Shown here: positions 1 through 8,113 of the stretch, piece by piece | Position numbering within the stretch: position 1 is the stretch's first letter | How the letters are laid out: each line of letters begins with the position of its first letter | Source: Niveispirillum sp. | GTDB lineage: Bacteria > Pseudomonadota > Alphaproteobacteria > Azospirillales > Azospirillaceae | Assembly: GCF_017996735.1 (NCBI RefSeq) | Contig: NZ_JAGOGJ010000005.1 | Location: 58,764-122,763 of the forward strand | DNA length: 64,000 nucleotides | Direction of reading: 5' to 3' | Position numbers and translations under genes: made by a program | Notes under the pieces: model-generated | Database searches by the model: none | Told to the model about the DNA's origin: nothing | Seen by the model: the letters and a program-made list of their open reading frames with translations, nothing else

Positions 1-232
1 TGAAGGCGGTGACCGATACCGGCGCTTCCTGCAGCTTTTCCGCCCGCCGCTGCGCCGTCACCACGATCTCTTCCAGGCGCAGGCTGTCATCCTCTGCCGC
101 CGGTGCGTTTTGCGCCTGCGAAGCCACCGGCCCCAGGGCCAGCAAGGCCGTACCAGCCAGGGCCAGGAACCGCGCCCTGCGGGCGGAGGGCCGGCTATAT
201 TGCAACGCAAAAGAATTGGGAACCGGGATCAC
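1..232 (-). CDS. TonB-dependent receptor, N-terminal part only
   Basis: This is the first 77 codons of a gene that runs off the left edge. I chose a GTG start because GGGAGG lies just upstream at a good distance. The product begins with a basic, hydrophobic signal peptide ending near ASQAQ. It then has the stretch LEEIVVTAQRRAEKLQEAPV, which is typical of the TonB box and plug start of TonB-dependent outer-membrane receptors. Such receptors import siderophores, glycans or other large ligands using TonB energy. The ligand cannot be told from this fragment. A TTG 24 bases further in is a weaker alternative start. Confidence 0.85.
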   Translation of the reverse strand, partial: MIPVPNSFALQYSRPSARRARFLALAGTALLALGPVASQAQNAPAAEDDSLRLEEIVVTAQRRAEKLQEAPVSVTAF

Positions 233-429
233 TTGGACCTCCCTAGATGGCATACATTATTGTTGATGTTGGAGGAAATGATGCGGCAGGCTGGAAGCGG
301 CCTGTATAGCGGGAATTACCCATGCTCGACTGTCATCCACCCGGCAATATGGGTGTTTCCCCCTATGCCGGGCTGCCGGACACCCCGTTATCCTTGTCGC
401 ATCATCCCTGCGACAGACGGAGTTGTCCG

Positions 430-918
430 ATGAGCACGCATCTGCTGAAACGGTCCGATGCCGGTACGGTGACCGCGACCACGCAGCACCGGCCCGCCTT
501 TTTCGATCCCGGTAGCCTGCCCTGGCTGCCCTGGGTCATGCCGGGCACCTTTTTCAAACTGCTGAACGTCAACCCGATGAATGGCGGGTTCAGCATGCTG
601 CTGAAGGTGGAACCCGACAATTGGGCGCCCGTCCATGGCCATCTGGGGTCGGTTGAAGGCTGGCTGCTGGAAGGCGGCTTCGGCTATGGCAAGGATGATC
701 GCGGCCGCCCCGGCCACTATGTCTTTGAAAGCGGTGGCATCCGCCATGAACCCGACACGGACAAGGATGGCATGGTGATGTTCGCCATCGCCCATGGCCC
801 GCTGTGCGGCTACAATGATGATGGTTCCATCGCCGGCATCGTGGATGCCCGCGCCATGTATGATCTGGCCGTGGCCGGCGGGGCCGCCGGTCACCTGCCT
901 AAGCCGCTGGACTGGTAA
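430..918 (+). CDS. Cupin protein, 2,4'-dihydroxyacetophenone dioxygenase-like
   Basis: A 162-residue single cupin. Candidate metal ligands are H69, H71 and E76 in [12 protein letters not shown], plus H106 in GGIRHEP. Spacing and flanking residues resemble the ChrR-like cupins that include 2,4'-dihydroxyacetophenone dioxygenase, an iron enzyme that splits a hydroxyaryl ketone into a carboxylate and formate. The ATG at 430 follows CGGAG; an upstream in-frame ATG at 322 would add residues unlike the family. Two AMP-forming acyl-CoA ligases follow on the same strand, 14 bases after the stop, so the three genes probably form an operon. The cupin fold is clear. The substrate is inference, and other small-molecule dioxygenase or regulatory cupins are possible. 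Confidence 0.7.
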   Translation: MSTHLLKRSDAGTVTATTQHRPAFFDPGSLPWLPWVMPGTFFKLLNVNPMNGGFSMLLKVEPDNWAPVHGHLGSVEGWLLEGGFGYGKDDRGRPGHYVFESGGIRHEPDTDKDGMVMFAIAHGPLCGYNDDGSIAGIVDARAMYDLAVAGGAAGHLPKPLDW

Positions 919-932
919 GGGAGGACGCACCG

Positions 933-2612
933 ATGACGGTTCCGGAACCCGCCCTGGTTGTCGGTCCCACCGACCCGCCCCTGTTGCCCTGGACCATCGG
1001 CCAGGCCCTGGAAAACGCCGCCCGGACCTGGGGCGGGCGCGACGCGCTGGTCGTGCCCGGCCAGGGTGTGCGCTGGACCTGGGCCGGCCTGGCGGAACGG
1101 GCCGACCGGCTGGCGGCGGGGCTGCTGGCCCTGGGGCTGGAACCGGGCGACCGGGTCGGCATCTGGTCCCCCAACCGGGCGGAATGGACGCTGACCCAGT
1201 TCGCGACGGCCCGGGCGGGTCTGGTGCTGGTCACCATCAACCCCGCCTATCAGGCCGCCGAACTGGACTATGCGTTGAACAAGGTCGGGTGCCGGGCGCT
1301 GGTCCTGGCCCCCGGCTTCAAGGGCAGCGACTATGTCGGGCTGCTGCGGTCGCTGGCCCCGGAAATGGCCGACGGTGTGCCCTTGCGGGCGGCCCGGCTG
1401 CCGGCCCTGCGCCATGTCATCCTGCTGGGGGATGGCGCGGTGCCGGGCACCATCCCCTTCGCTTCATTGACAGAAGGGGCCGATCCGGCGGCGCTGGCCG
1501 CCGTGGCGGCCCGCCTGTCCCCCGACGATGCCATCAATATCCAGTTCACCAGCGGCACCACGGGCCAGCCCAAGGGCGCGACGCTGACCCACCGCAACAT
1601 CCTGAACAATGGCTATTTCGCGGGCCTGGGCATGGCGCTGGGGCCGGATGACCGGATCTGTGCGCCCGTGCCGCTGTACCATTGCTTCGGCATGGTGCTG
1701 GGCAATCTGGCGGCCGTGACCCACGGCGCCTGCCTTGTCCATCCCGGTGAAGGCTTCGACCCGCTGACCACCCTGCGCGTGGCGGCGGACGAACGCTGCA
1801 CGGCCATGTATGGCGTGCCCACCATGTTCATCGCCATGCTGGACCATCCGGAATTCGACCGGTTCGACCTGTCCACCCTGCGCACCGGCATCATGGGGGG
1901 CGCCCCCTGCCCCGTGACCGTAATGGAAAAGGTGCTGGACCGCATGAACATGCGCGAGGTCACCATCGCCTATGGCATGACGGAAACCAGCCCCCTCAGT
2001 TTCCAGACGCCCATCGATGCGCCGCTGGACAAGCGGGTGGGCAGCGTCGGCCGCGTGCATCCGCACCTGCAGGTGCGTCTGGCCGATACGGATGGCAACA
2101 CCGTGCCGCGCGGGGCCACGGGCGAATTGCTGACGCGCGGCTATTCGGTCATGCAGGGCTACTGGGCCGATCCGGACAAGACGGCGGAGGCGGTGGACGC
2201 GGATGGCTGGATGCATACCGGCGATCTGGCCGTCATCGACGAAGATGGCTGGTGCAACATCGTGGGCCGGGTGAAGGACATGGTCATCCGGGGCGGGGAG
2301 AATATCTACCCGCGCGAGGTGGAGGAATTCCTCTACCGTCACCCCGCGATCCAGGATGTCCAGGTCTTTGGCGTGCCCGATCCCAAATATGGGGAGGCCC
2401 TGTGCGCCTGGATACGCCCCCGCGACGGCAAGACCCTGACGGAGGACGATATCCGCGCCTTCTGCCAGGGTCAGATCGCGCATTTCAAGGTGCCCCGCTA
2501 TATCCGCTTCGTCACGGAATTCCCCATGACCGTGACCGGCAAGATCCAGAAATTCGCGATGCGGGAGGTGATGGTGGCCGAACTGGGCCTGACCCCGCCG
2601 CGAACCGCATAG
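933..2612 (+). CDS. AMP-forming acyl-CoA synthetase (FadD-like)
   Basis: A 559-residue member of the ANL adenylate-forming family, which activates a carboxylic acid with ATP and joins it to CoA. The P-loop-like motif [11 protein letters not shown] is at residues 205-215, the adenine-binding YGMTETSP is near 350, and the conserved C-terminal lysine is in TGKIQKF near 537. GGGAGG precedes the ATG. The sequence looks like the broad medium/long-chain or short-chain FadD-type ligases, and its acyl substrate cannot be named from motifs. It lies between a cupin dioxygenase-like gene and a second ligase, with gaps of 14 and 19 bases, so the three are probably cotranscribed. Confidence 0.85.
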   Translation: MTVPEPALVVGPTDPPLLPWTIGQALENAARTWGGRDALVVPGQGVRWTWAGLAERADRLAAGLLALGLEPGDRVGIWSPNRAEWTLTQFATARAGLVLVTINPAYQAAELDYALNKVGCRALVLAPGFKGSDYVGLLRSLAPEMADGVPLRAARLPALRHVILLGDGAVPGTIPFASLTEGADPAALAAVAARLSPDDAINIQFTSGTTGQPKGATLTHRNILNNGYFAGLGMALGPDDRICAPVPLYHCFGMVLGNLAAVTHGACLVHPGEGFDPLTTLRVAADERCTAMYGVPTMFIAMLDHPEFDRFDLSTLRTGIMGGAPCPVTVMEKVLDRMNMREVTIAYGMTETSPLSFQTPIDAPLDKRVGSVGRVHPHLQVRLADTDGNTVPRGATGELLTRGYSVMQGYWADPDKTAEAVDADGWMHTGDLAVIDEDGWCNIVGRVKDMVIRGGENIYPREVEEFLYRHPAIQDVQVFGVPDPKYGEALCAWIRPRDGKTLTEDDIRAFCQGQIAHFKVPRYIRFVTEFPMTVTGKIQKFAMREVMVAELGLTPPRTA

Positions 2613-2631
2613 ATTTCCCAAGAAGGAAACC

Positions 2632-4344
2632 ATGATGATCCACGACGCCGCCCACTCCTTCCTGGCCGCCCGCGACCTGCTGCTGGACCTGCGCCGTGAC
2701 CAGATGCAGGCACGTGACCGTTTCCAGTGGCCGGCCCCCGGCCCCTTCAACTGGGCGCTGGATCATTTCGACCGGGTGGCGGCCCGTATCCCCGACCGCC
2801 CGGCCCTGATCATCGCGCAGGAGGACGGGACCGTCACCCGTGCCACCTGGGGCGACCTGTCCCGGCGGTCGGCGCAGGTGGCCAACTGGCTGCACGCCCA
2901 GGGGCTGGGCCGGGGCGACCGGCTGCTGCTGATGCTGCCCAACATCGTGCCGCTGTGGGAAATCACCCTGGCCGCCATGAAGCTGGGCGTGGTCATCATC
3001 CCGGCCACCACCCTGCTGGACGGGGCCGACCTGACCGACCGGCTGGACCGCGGGCAGGTGCGCGGCGTGATCGCCACCACGGCTCTGACCGCGCGGTTCG
3101 ACGCCCAGCCGGGCCGCTTCCTGCGGATCAGCGTGGGCGGCCCCGCCCCCGCCGGCTGGACCGACTATGCCGATGCCGCCTCCGTGTCCCCCGCCTTCAC
3201 GCCCGATGGGCCGACGGGGCCGGACGACACGCTGCTGCTCTATTTCACCTCCGGCACGACGGCCAAGCCCAAGCTGGTGCGCCATACCCACCGCTCCTAT
3301 CCGGTGGGGCATCTTTCCACCATGTACTGGCTGGGCCTGCAACCCGGCGACGTGCATTGGAACATTTCCAGCCCCGGCTGGGCCAAGCATGCCTGGTCCA
3401 ACATCTTCGCCCCCTGGAACGCGGAAGCGACCGTCTTTGTCTATGCCTTCGAACGGTTCCAGGCGCGGCCCGTGCTGGACGCGCTGGTCGCCCATGGCGT
3501 CACCAGCCTCTGCGCCCCGCCCACCGTCTGGCGCCTGCTGATGCAGGAGGATCTGGCGCGCTGGCCGGTGAAGCTGCGCGAACTGTGCGGGGCCGGAGAG
3601 CCGCTGAACCCGGAGGTGATCGCGCGGGTTCAGGCCGCCTGGGGCCTGACCATCCGCGACGGGTTCGGCCAGACGGAAACCACGGCCCAGGTGGGCAACG
3701 CACCGGGCCAGCCCGTGCGCCCCGGCTCCATGGGGCGTCCCCTGCCCGGCTATGACCTTGTGCTGCTGGACCCGGACGGGAAGGAGGCGGACGAGGGCGA
3801 AATGGCCCTGCGCCTGTCCTCATCTCCCCTGGGGCGCCCGGCCGGCCTGATGGCGGGGTATGAGGGCAGCCCGGCGCCGGAGGCGGCCGGTCCCTATTAC
3901 CGCACGGGCGATGTGGCCAGCCGCGATACCGACGGCTATCTGACCTATGTCGGCCGTGCCGATGACGTGTTCAAGGCCAGCGACTACCGGATCAGCCCGT
4001 TCGAACTGGAAAGCGCCCTGATCGAGCATCCGGCCGTGGCGGAGGCCGCCGTGGTCCCCAGTCCCGACCCGCTGCGTCTGGCCGTGCCCAAGGCCTTCAT
4101 CATCCTGGCCCCCGGCTTCGCGCCCACGCGGGAGGTGGCGGCCAGCATCTTCAGCCATGTGCGCAAGGCCCTTCCCCCCTACAAGCGCGTGCGGCGGCTG
4201 GAGATATCCGACCTGCCCAAGACCATCTCCGGCAAGATCCGCCGTGTCGAACTGCGTCGTCAGGAACAGGCCCGGGACCTGTCCCAGCGCCATGATTTCG
4301 AATATTGGGAGGAGGATTTTCCCGAACTGTCGGCCAAGGGGTAA
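2632..4344 (+). CDS. AMP-forming acyl-CoA ligase, second copy
   Basis: A 570-residue ANL-family ligase with FTSGTTAKPK at residues 205-214, DGFGQTETT near 345, a YRTGD motif and C-terminal SGKIRRVEL carrying the catalytic lysine. Its overall pattern, including HWNISSPGWAKHAW, is closer to the medium-chain acyl-CoA synthetase and aryl-CoA ligase branch than to the preceding FadD-like gene, so the two are not a simple tandem duplication. AGAAGGAAAC precedes the ATG. With the cupin gene it may activate a carboxylic acid released by the ring- or ketone-cleaving enzyme. That role is inference. No aromatic-ring pathway genes follow downstream in the window. Confidence 0.82.
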   Translation: MMIHDAAHSFLAARDLLLDLRRDQMQARDRFQWPAPGPFNWALDHFDRVAARIPDRPALIIAQEDGTVTRATWGDLSRRSAQVANWLHAQGLGRGDRLLLMLPNIVPLWEITLAAMKLGVVIIPATTLLDGADLTDRLDRGQVRGVIATTALTARFDAQPGRFLRISVGGPAPAGWTDYADAASVSPAFTPDGPTGPDDTLLLYFTSGTTAKPKLVRHTHRSYPVGHLSTMYWLGLQPGDVHWNISSPGWAKHAWSNIFAPWNAEATVFVYAFERFQARPVLDALVAHGVTSLCAPPTVWRLLMQEDLARWPVKLRELCGAGEPLNPEVIARVQAAWGLTIRDGFGQTETTAQVGNAPGQPVRPGSMGRPLPGYDLVLLDPDGKEADEGEMALRLSSSPLGRPAGLMAGYEGSPAPEAAGPYYRTGDVASRDTDGYLTYVGRADDVFKASDYRISPFELESALIEHPAVAEAAVVPSPDPLRLAVPKAFIILAPGFAPTREVAASIFSHVRKALPPYKRVRRLEISDLPKTISGKIRRVELRRQEQARDLSQRHDFEYWEEDFPELSAKG

Positions 4345-4395
4345 TGTGGCCGGCATGGCCCTGGCAAAGACGAGACCCGGAGATGCCGGGCTTGA

Positions 4396-4437
4396 TTTTC
4401 CTTCATCGGGATCAAGTTTGCTCCCGATGAAGGAGAA
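4396..4437 (+). promoter_or_regulatory. Hairpin that includes the ribosome binding site of the EAL gene
   Basis: A 13-bp perfect inverted repeat (4399-4411 with 4422-4434) has a 10-base loop and extends to about 16 pairs with one G-U. The right arm contains AAGGAG, the ribosome binding site of the ATG at 4443. A competing short pairing exists between CTTGAT (4391-4396) and ATCAAG (4411-4416) in the loop. In RNA the long stem would hide the ribosome binding site. In DNA it could be an operator. There is no U-tract after it, so it is not a good terminator for the upstream ligase gene. Confidence 0.55.
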
Positions 4438-4442
4438 AACGT

Positions 4443-5486
4443 ATGCATTGCCCCGAATGTGAGAGGATCAAGGCCCTGGTCCATCCGGCAAACCGGCTTC
4501 TGCTGGCGCCGCCGACCGCTCACACCCGCCAGAAGCTGATGGAGATTGCCAAACGCCGGCGTTTGACCCTGGTGGCTGTCGATGATCCGACCTGTCTGGA
4601 CATCCGGTTGTTGCGGGCGGACATGGATTCATTCCTGACGGAAGCCAACGGCGCCCTTTCAGTGGAGGAAACGGACCATTGCCGCGCGCTGCTGCTGGAT
4701 GGTGAAAGGGAACCCACCCTTTCCGACTATTTATCGACGCGCACGCTGCGCTGGGTGATCGCGGCGGTAAAGGGGCAGTGGCTGGTCACCATGCTGGAAA
4801 AGGACCGCCTCTTCTCCATGCTGCAGCCGATCTGCCGGCCCGATGGCAGCGTCTTCGGGTATGAGGCCCTGTTGCGGGGACGGGAGGAGAATGGCGATCT
4901 GGTGTCGGCGGGTTCCTTGCTGTCGGTCGCCTCCGAAACCCAGCTCATGTTCACCCTGGATTTGGCCGCCAGACGGGAGGCGATCAAGGCCTTTGCCAAA
5001 CGCCGCCCTTCCGGGGCGAAGCTGTTCGTGAATTTTAACCCCTCCAGCATCTATGATCCGGCCTACTGTCTGCGCACCACCCAGACCTATGTCCGCGAGA
5101 TGGGGTTGAACCCGTCGGACATTGTTTTTGAAGTGACCGAAACGACCGAGGTGAAGGATCAGGCGCATCTGCGGGGCATACTGGCATTCTATCGTCAATC
5201 GGGCTTCCGCGTGGCGCTGGACGATATCGGCGCCGGCTTCTCGGGCCTGAACATGCTGCAGGAACTGCGGCCCGATTACGTCAAGATCGACATGGCGTTG
5301 ATCCGTGGCATCGAACAGGACCATTACAAGCAGAGCATCGTCCGGCATCTGGTCGGCATCGCCGGCGATACCGGCGCCCGTATCGTGGCCGAAGGCATCG
5401 AAACGGATGCGGAACGGGACTGGGTCCGAACGGCCAATGTCGATCTGATGCAAGGTTATCTTCTGGGAAGACCCGCCGCCGCGTGA
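4443..5486 (+). CDS. EAL-domain cyclic di-GMP phosphodiesterase
   Basis: A 347-residue soluble protein. Residues about 125-345 form an EAL domain, which hydrolyses cyclic di-GMP to pGpG. The signature EALLR starts at residue 141, and NFNPSSI, FEVTE, LDDIGAGFSG, DYVKID, VAEGIET and QGYLLGRP follow in order, so metal and substrate ligands look intact and activity is likely. The first 120 residues show no recognisable sensor domain but open with CPEC (Cys3, Cys6), which could bind metal or respond to redox. AAGGAG at a good spacing supports the start. The ribosome binding site lies inside a strong hairpin, so translation may be regulated. The gene converges with the lacI-type gene with only 16 bases between them. 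Confidence 0.9.
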   Translation: MHCPECERIKALVHPANRLLLAPPTAHTRQKLMEIAKRRRLTLVAVDDPTCLDIRLLRADMDSFLTEANGALSVEETDHCRALLLDGEREPTLSDYLSTRTLRWVIAAVKGQWLVTMLEKDRLFSMLQPICRPDGSVFGYEALLRGREENGDLVSAGSLLSVASETQLMFTLDLAARREAIKAFAKRRPSGAKLFVNFNPSSIYDPAYCLRTTQTYVREMGLNPSDIVFEVTETTEVKDQAHLRGILAFYRQSGFRVALDDIGAGFSGLNMLQELRPDYVKIDMALIRGIEQDHYKQSIVRHLVGIAGDTGARIVAEGIETDAERDWVRTANVDLMQGYLLGRPAAA

Positions 5487-5502
5487 CGCCGTTTCTTGCG
5501 CT

Positions 5503-6567
5503 TCAAGGGGTGGCGGCAACCGCCCGGGCGCGCAGGTCACGGCGGAATTGCGACAGGTCGTCGACCCGCTGATAGGGCAGTACGGTTTGCAACTGCTCCG
5601 CCGGTGTGCCGGACAGCAAAGCCAGGACATGGCGGGCCAGTTCCTCACCATCGCGCCGCTGCGGCTGATAATAATAGGTGACGCCCTGTTCGAACGGCAT
5701 GCGCAGGGGCATGCCGCCAAAGCCGACAATGCGCAGCCCGTCGCGCGCCGGGTCCATGCCATGGTCCAGGGCCGCCTCCATGGCGCCAAACATCGACAAT
5801 TGGTTGGCGCACAGGATCGCGGTGACCTTGCTGTCACGGACCAGCAGGTCGCGCACCGCCTCCTGGCTGGCCCAGGCCGACAGGTCGGCGGTGACCAGCA
5901 AGGACCGGTCCCAGGGCAGGCCCAGATCGGCCAATGCCCGCTGATATCCCCGCAGGCGCAAGCCGGCATAGGTCAGGCCGCCGGCCGGATTGAACAGCGC
6001 GATGCGCCGGTGCCCCTCTGCCGCCAGCCGCAGCACGGCGTCGTAAACACCCCCCTCATCATCATGATCAACAAAGGCGTGGGGGCTGTGCAGTTCGGTG
6101 CGGCCGAAGCAGACGAAGGGAAACTTATGTTCCAGGCAGAAGCGGGCCCGTTCATCCAGGGGCATGGTCCGGGAAAAGATCACGCCATCGGCCAGCCGCT
6201 GCTGGAACACGCGGCGGACCGCGTCCAGGGGCGACTGGCTGGCCGTTTGCGCCAGGACGATCAGGTTGTAATGATCATTCTCCAGCGTGCGGGACACGCC
6301 TTCCACCTGGGCCAGGAAACCGGCATCACCGTAATCGGCCACCGCCGGGGCGAAGAAGACCGAACAGATCTTCATGGTTCGCCCGGTGCGCAGATAGATG
6401 CCGCCGGCATCGGGAAGATAACCCATCGCCTGGGCCGCCGCCTTGACCCGCGCCACCGTCTCCGGCTTGACCTCCGGCCCGTCCTTCAGCGCCCGCGACA
6501 CGGTCGTGATGGACAGGTCCAGATGTTCGGCAAGGGTTTTCAGGTTGGTGCGTTGACGCGGGGGCAT
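5503..6567 (-). CDS. LacI-family transcriptional repressor
   Basis: A 354-residue regulator. The N-terminal helix-turn-helix (LKTLAEHLDLSITTVSRAL, residues 9-27) and hinge are followed by a periplasmic-binding-protein-like sugar sensor. It lies 31 bases downstream of the GH1 beta-glucosidase gene on the same strand, so the two are probably one operon and the repressor controls its own synthesis. Two palindromes centred on AACGTT, typical of LacI-family operators, overlap the divergent promoters at about 8.0 and 8.1 kb and are the likely targets. The inducer is probably a beta-glucoside or its breakdown sugar, inferred from the neighbours only. Confidence 0.92.
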   Translation of the reverse strand: MPPRQRTNLKTLAEHLDLSITTVSRALKDGPEVKPETVARVKAAAQAMGYLPDAGGIYLRTGRTMKICSVFFAPAVADYGDAGFLAQVEGVSRTLENDHYNLIVLAQTASQSPLDAVRRVFQQRLADGVIFSRTMPLDERARFCLEHKFPFVCFGRTELHSPHAFVDHDDEGGVYDAVLRLAAEGHRRIALFNPAGGLTYAGLRLRGYQRALADLGLPWDRSLLVTADLSAWASQEAVRDLLVRDSKVTAILCANQLSMFGAMEAALDHGMDPARDGLRIVGFGGMPLRMPFEQGVTYYYQPQRRDGEELARHVLALLSGTPAEQLQTVLPYQRVDDLSQFRRDLRARAVAATP

Positions 6568-6598
6568 GGTGGTCGGCTCTTGGCTGCTCCGCCGCAGA

Positions 6599-7954
6599 TT
6601 AGGGGCAATCGCCCGTCATCGGCACCTCATTATCGCGCATCACCCGCCGCATGAAGTCGAAAGAGGCCTTCGGCGTCCGCGTCAAGGTGGCGTAATCGAC
6701 ATGGACCAGCCCGAACCGCTTGTTATACCCATGGGCCCATTCGAAATTGTCCAGCAGCGACCAGGGCATGTATCCCCTTATATCGGCGCCTTCCGCGATG
6801 GCCCGGTGCATGCCAGCCAGATAGTCGCGGTAATAGGCGATGCGGTCCTGATCGTCGATGCGGCCATCGGCGCCGGGAATATCCAGGAACGCGGCCCCGT
6901 TCTCCGTCACATAGACCGGCGGGTTGCCGTAATCGCGGCGCAGCCCGATCAAGGCCTCATAGAAGGCATGGCCGTCGATGCCCCAGTTCATCTCCGTCCG
7001 GCGCAGATATTTCGGCGGCTCCACAATGCGGAAAGGCCACGCGGCCCCTTCCACGGGGGCGAGATAGGTGGGGAAATAATGGTTCACCCCCTGGAAATCC
7101 ACCTTCTGCCGGATCTCCGCCATGTCGTCCGCCCCGATATGGGGGCTGAACCTGTCCAGCACACTGTCGGGATAGCGTCCCAGATGCACCGGCCCCAGGA
7201 ACACGCCATTCCATTTATCCTCGAACAGGCGCACCAGATGCCGGTCGCGGTCGGCGAATTGCGGCAACGGCCGGCCGGTATGCACGGGCAGCACAAAGCC
7301 GACGGGCACGCCGGGCGCCCGGTCACGGATCACCCGCACAGCGCGACCATGGGAAAGGTTCAGGTGGTGGGCCACGCGCACGGCGGCGCGCGGATCGGTC
7401 AGGCCGGGGGCGTGGCGCCCCTCCTCGTTCCCGACCCAGGCACAGACCGACGGTTCATTGAAGGTCACCCAGGCGCGGGCACGATCGCCCAGCCGGTCAA
7501 CCATCAGCGCCGTGTAATCCGCGAACCAGCCGGCACTGTCGCGGTTGACCCAGCCGCCCTTGTCCTGCAGCGCCTGCGGCAAATCCCAGTGATAAAGGCA
7601 GGGCCACGGTTCCAGCCCGCGTTCCAGCATGCCATCGACCAGCCGGTCATAGAAATCCAGACCCTTGGCATTGACCGCCCCCACCCCCTCGGGCAGCACA
7701 CGGCCCCACATGATCGAGAAACGATAGTGCCGCGCCCCCAGGTCGCGCACCAGATCCAGGTCTTCGGACCAGCGATGGTAATGGTCGCAGGCGACGGTGC
7801 CCGTGTCGCCATTGGCCACCCGGCCCGGCGTGGCGCAATAGGTGTCCCAGATGCTGGGTCCGCGCCCGTCATCGGGCGCCCCGCCCTCGATCTGATAGCT
7901 GGAGGTGGAAACACCCCACCGGAATCCTTCGGGGAAACGCATCATCGCCGTCAT
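6599..7954 (-). CDS. GH1 beta-glucosidase
   Basis: A 451-residue glycoside hydrolase family 1 enzyme of normal length that cleaves terminal beta-glucosides such as cellobiose, keeping the anomeric configuration. The acid/base glutamate is in TFNEP (E167) and the nucleophile is in VTENG (E351). The N-terminal FPEGFRWGVSTSSYQIEG is the usual family signature. No signal peptide is seen, so it acts in the cytoplasm on sugars brought in by the divergent ABC transporter. I chose the ATG at 7954 because AGG lies upstream; the reading frame stays open further but the extra residues are not family-like. Starts at 7945 or 7942 are possible. Confidence 0.93.
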   Translation of the reverse strand: MTAMMRFPEGFRWGVSTSSYQIEGGAPDDGRGPSIWDTYCATPGRVANGDTGTVACDHYHRWSEDLDLVRDLGARHYRFSIMWGRVLPEGVGAVNAKGLDFYDRLVDGMLERGLEPWPCLYHWDLPQALQDKGGWVNRDSAGWFADYTALMVDRLGDRARAWVTFNEPSVCAWVGNEEGRHAPGLTDPRAAVRVAHHLNLSHGRAVRVIRDRAPGVPVGFVLPVHTGRPLPQFADRDRHLVRLFEDKWNGVFLGPVHLGRYPDSVLDRFSPHIGADDMAEIRQKVDFQGVNHYFPTYLAPVEGAAWPFRIVEPPKYLRRTEMNWGIDGHAFYEALIGLRRDYGNPPVYVTENGAAFLDIPGADGRIDDQDRIAYYRDYLAGMHRAIAEGADIRGYMPWSLLDNFEWAHGYNKRFGLVHVDYATLTRTPKASFDFMRRVMRDNEVPMTGDCP

Positions 7955-7997
7955 AGCCTGCCTGTTCGAACAACCCGGCGGAACCGCCATCCTTAAA

Positions 7998-8026
7998 ATC
8001 GTAACGTTTCGAAAAATGCGTGTCCA
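7998..8026 (-). promoter_or_regulatory. Promoter of the GH1-lacI operon with an overlapping LacI-type operator
   Basis: On the minus strand TGGACA (8026-8021), 17 bases, then TACGAT (8003-7998) fits a sigma-70 promoter (5/6 and 4/6). The imperfect palindrome TCGTAACGTTTCGA (7999-8012), with an AACGTT core, covers the -10 and spacer, where a bound LacI protein would block polymerase. Confidence 0.6.
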
Positions 8027-8049
8027 GCCATAAAGCCTCTGATCCTTGT

Positions 8050-8102
8050 TTGACAAAGCCCGTTTCCTGCCCATAATCGTCCATATCCGAAACGTTTTGG
8101 AT
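8050..8102 (+). promoter_or_regulatory. Promoter of the sugar ABC operon with an overlapping LacI-type operator
   Basis: TTGACA (8050-8055), 16 bases, CATAAT (8072-8077) is a near-consensus sigma-70 promoter. The 18-bp palindrome ATCCGAAACGTTTTGGAT (8085-8102, one mismatched pair) starts at the expected transcription start. It shares the AACGTT core with the operator at 7999, so one LacI protein could control both directions. Confidence 0.65.
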
Positions 8103-8113
8103 TGTGCGCCGCA

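Noticed and set aside
4396..4437. Terminator for the acyl-CoA ligase operon
   Set aside because: The stem is strong but is followed by AGAAAACG, not T, and its right arm is the ribosome binding site of the next gene.
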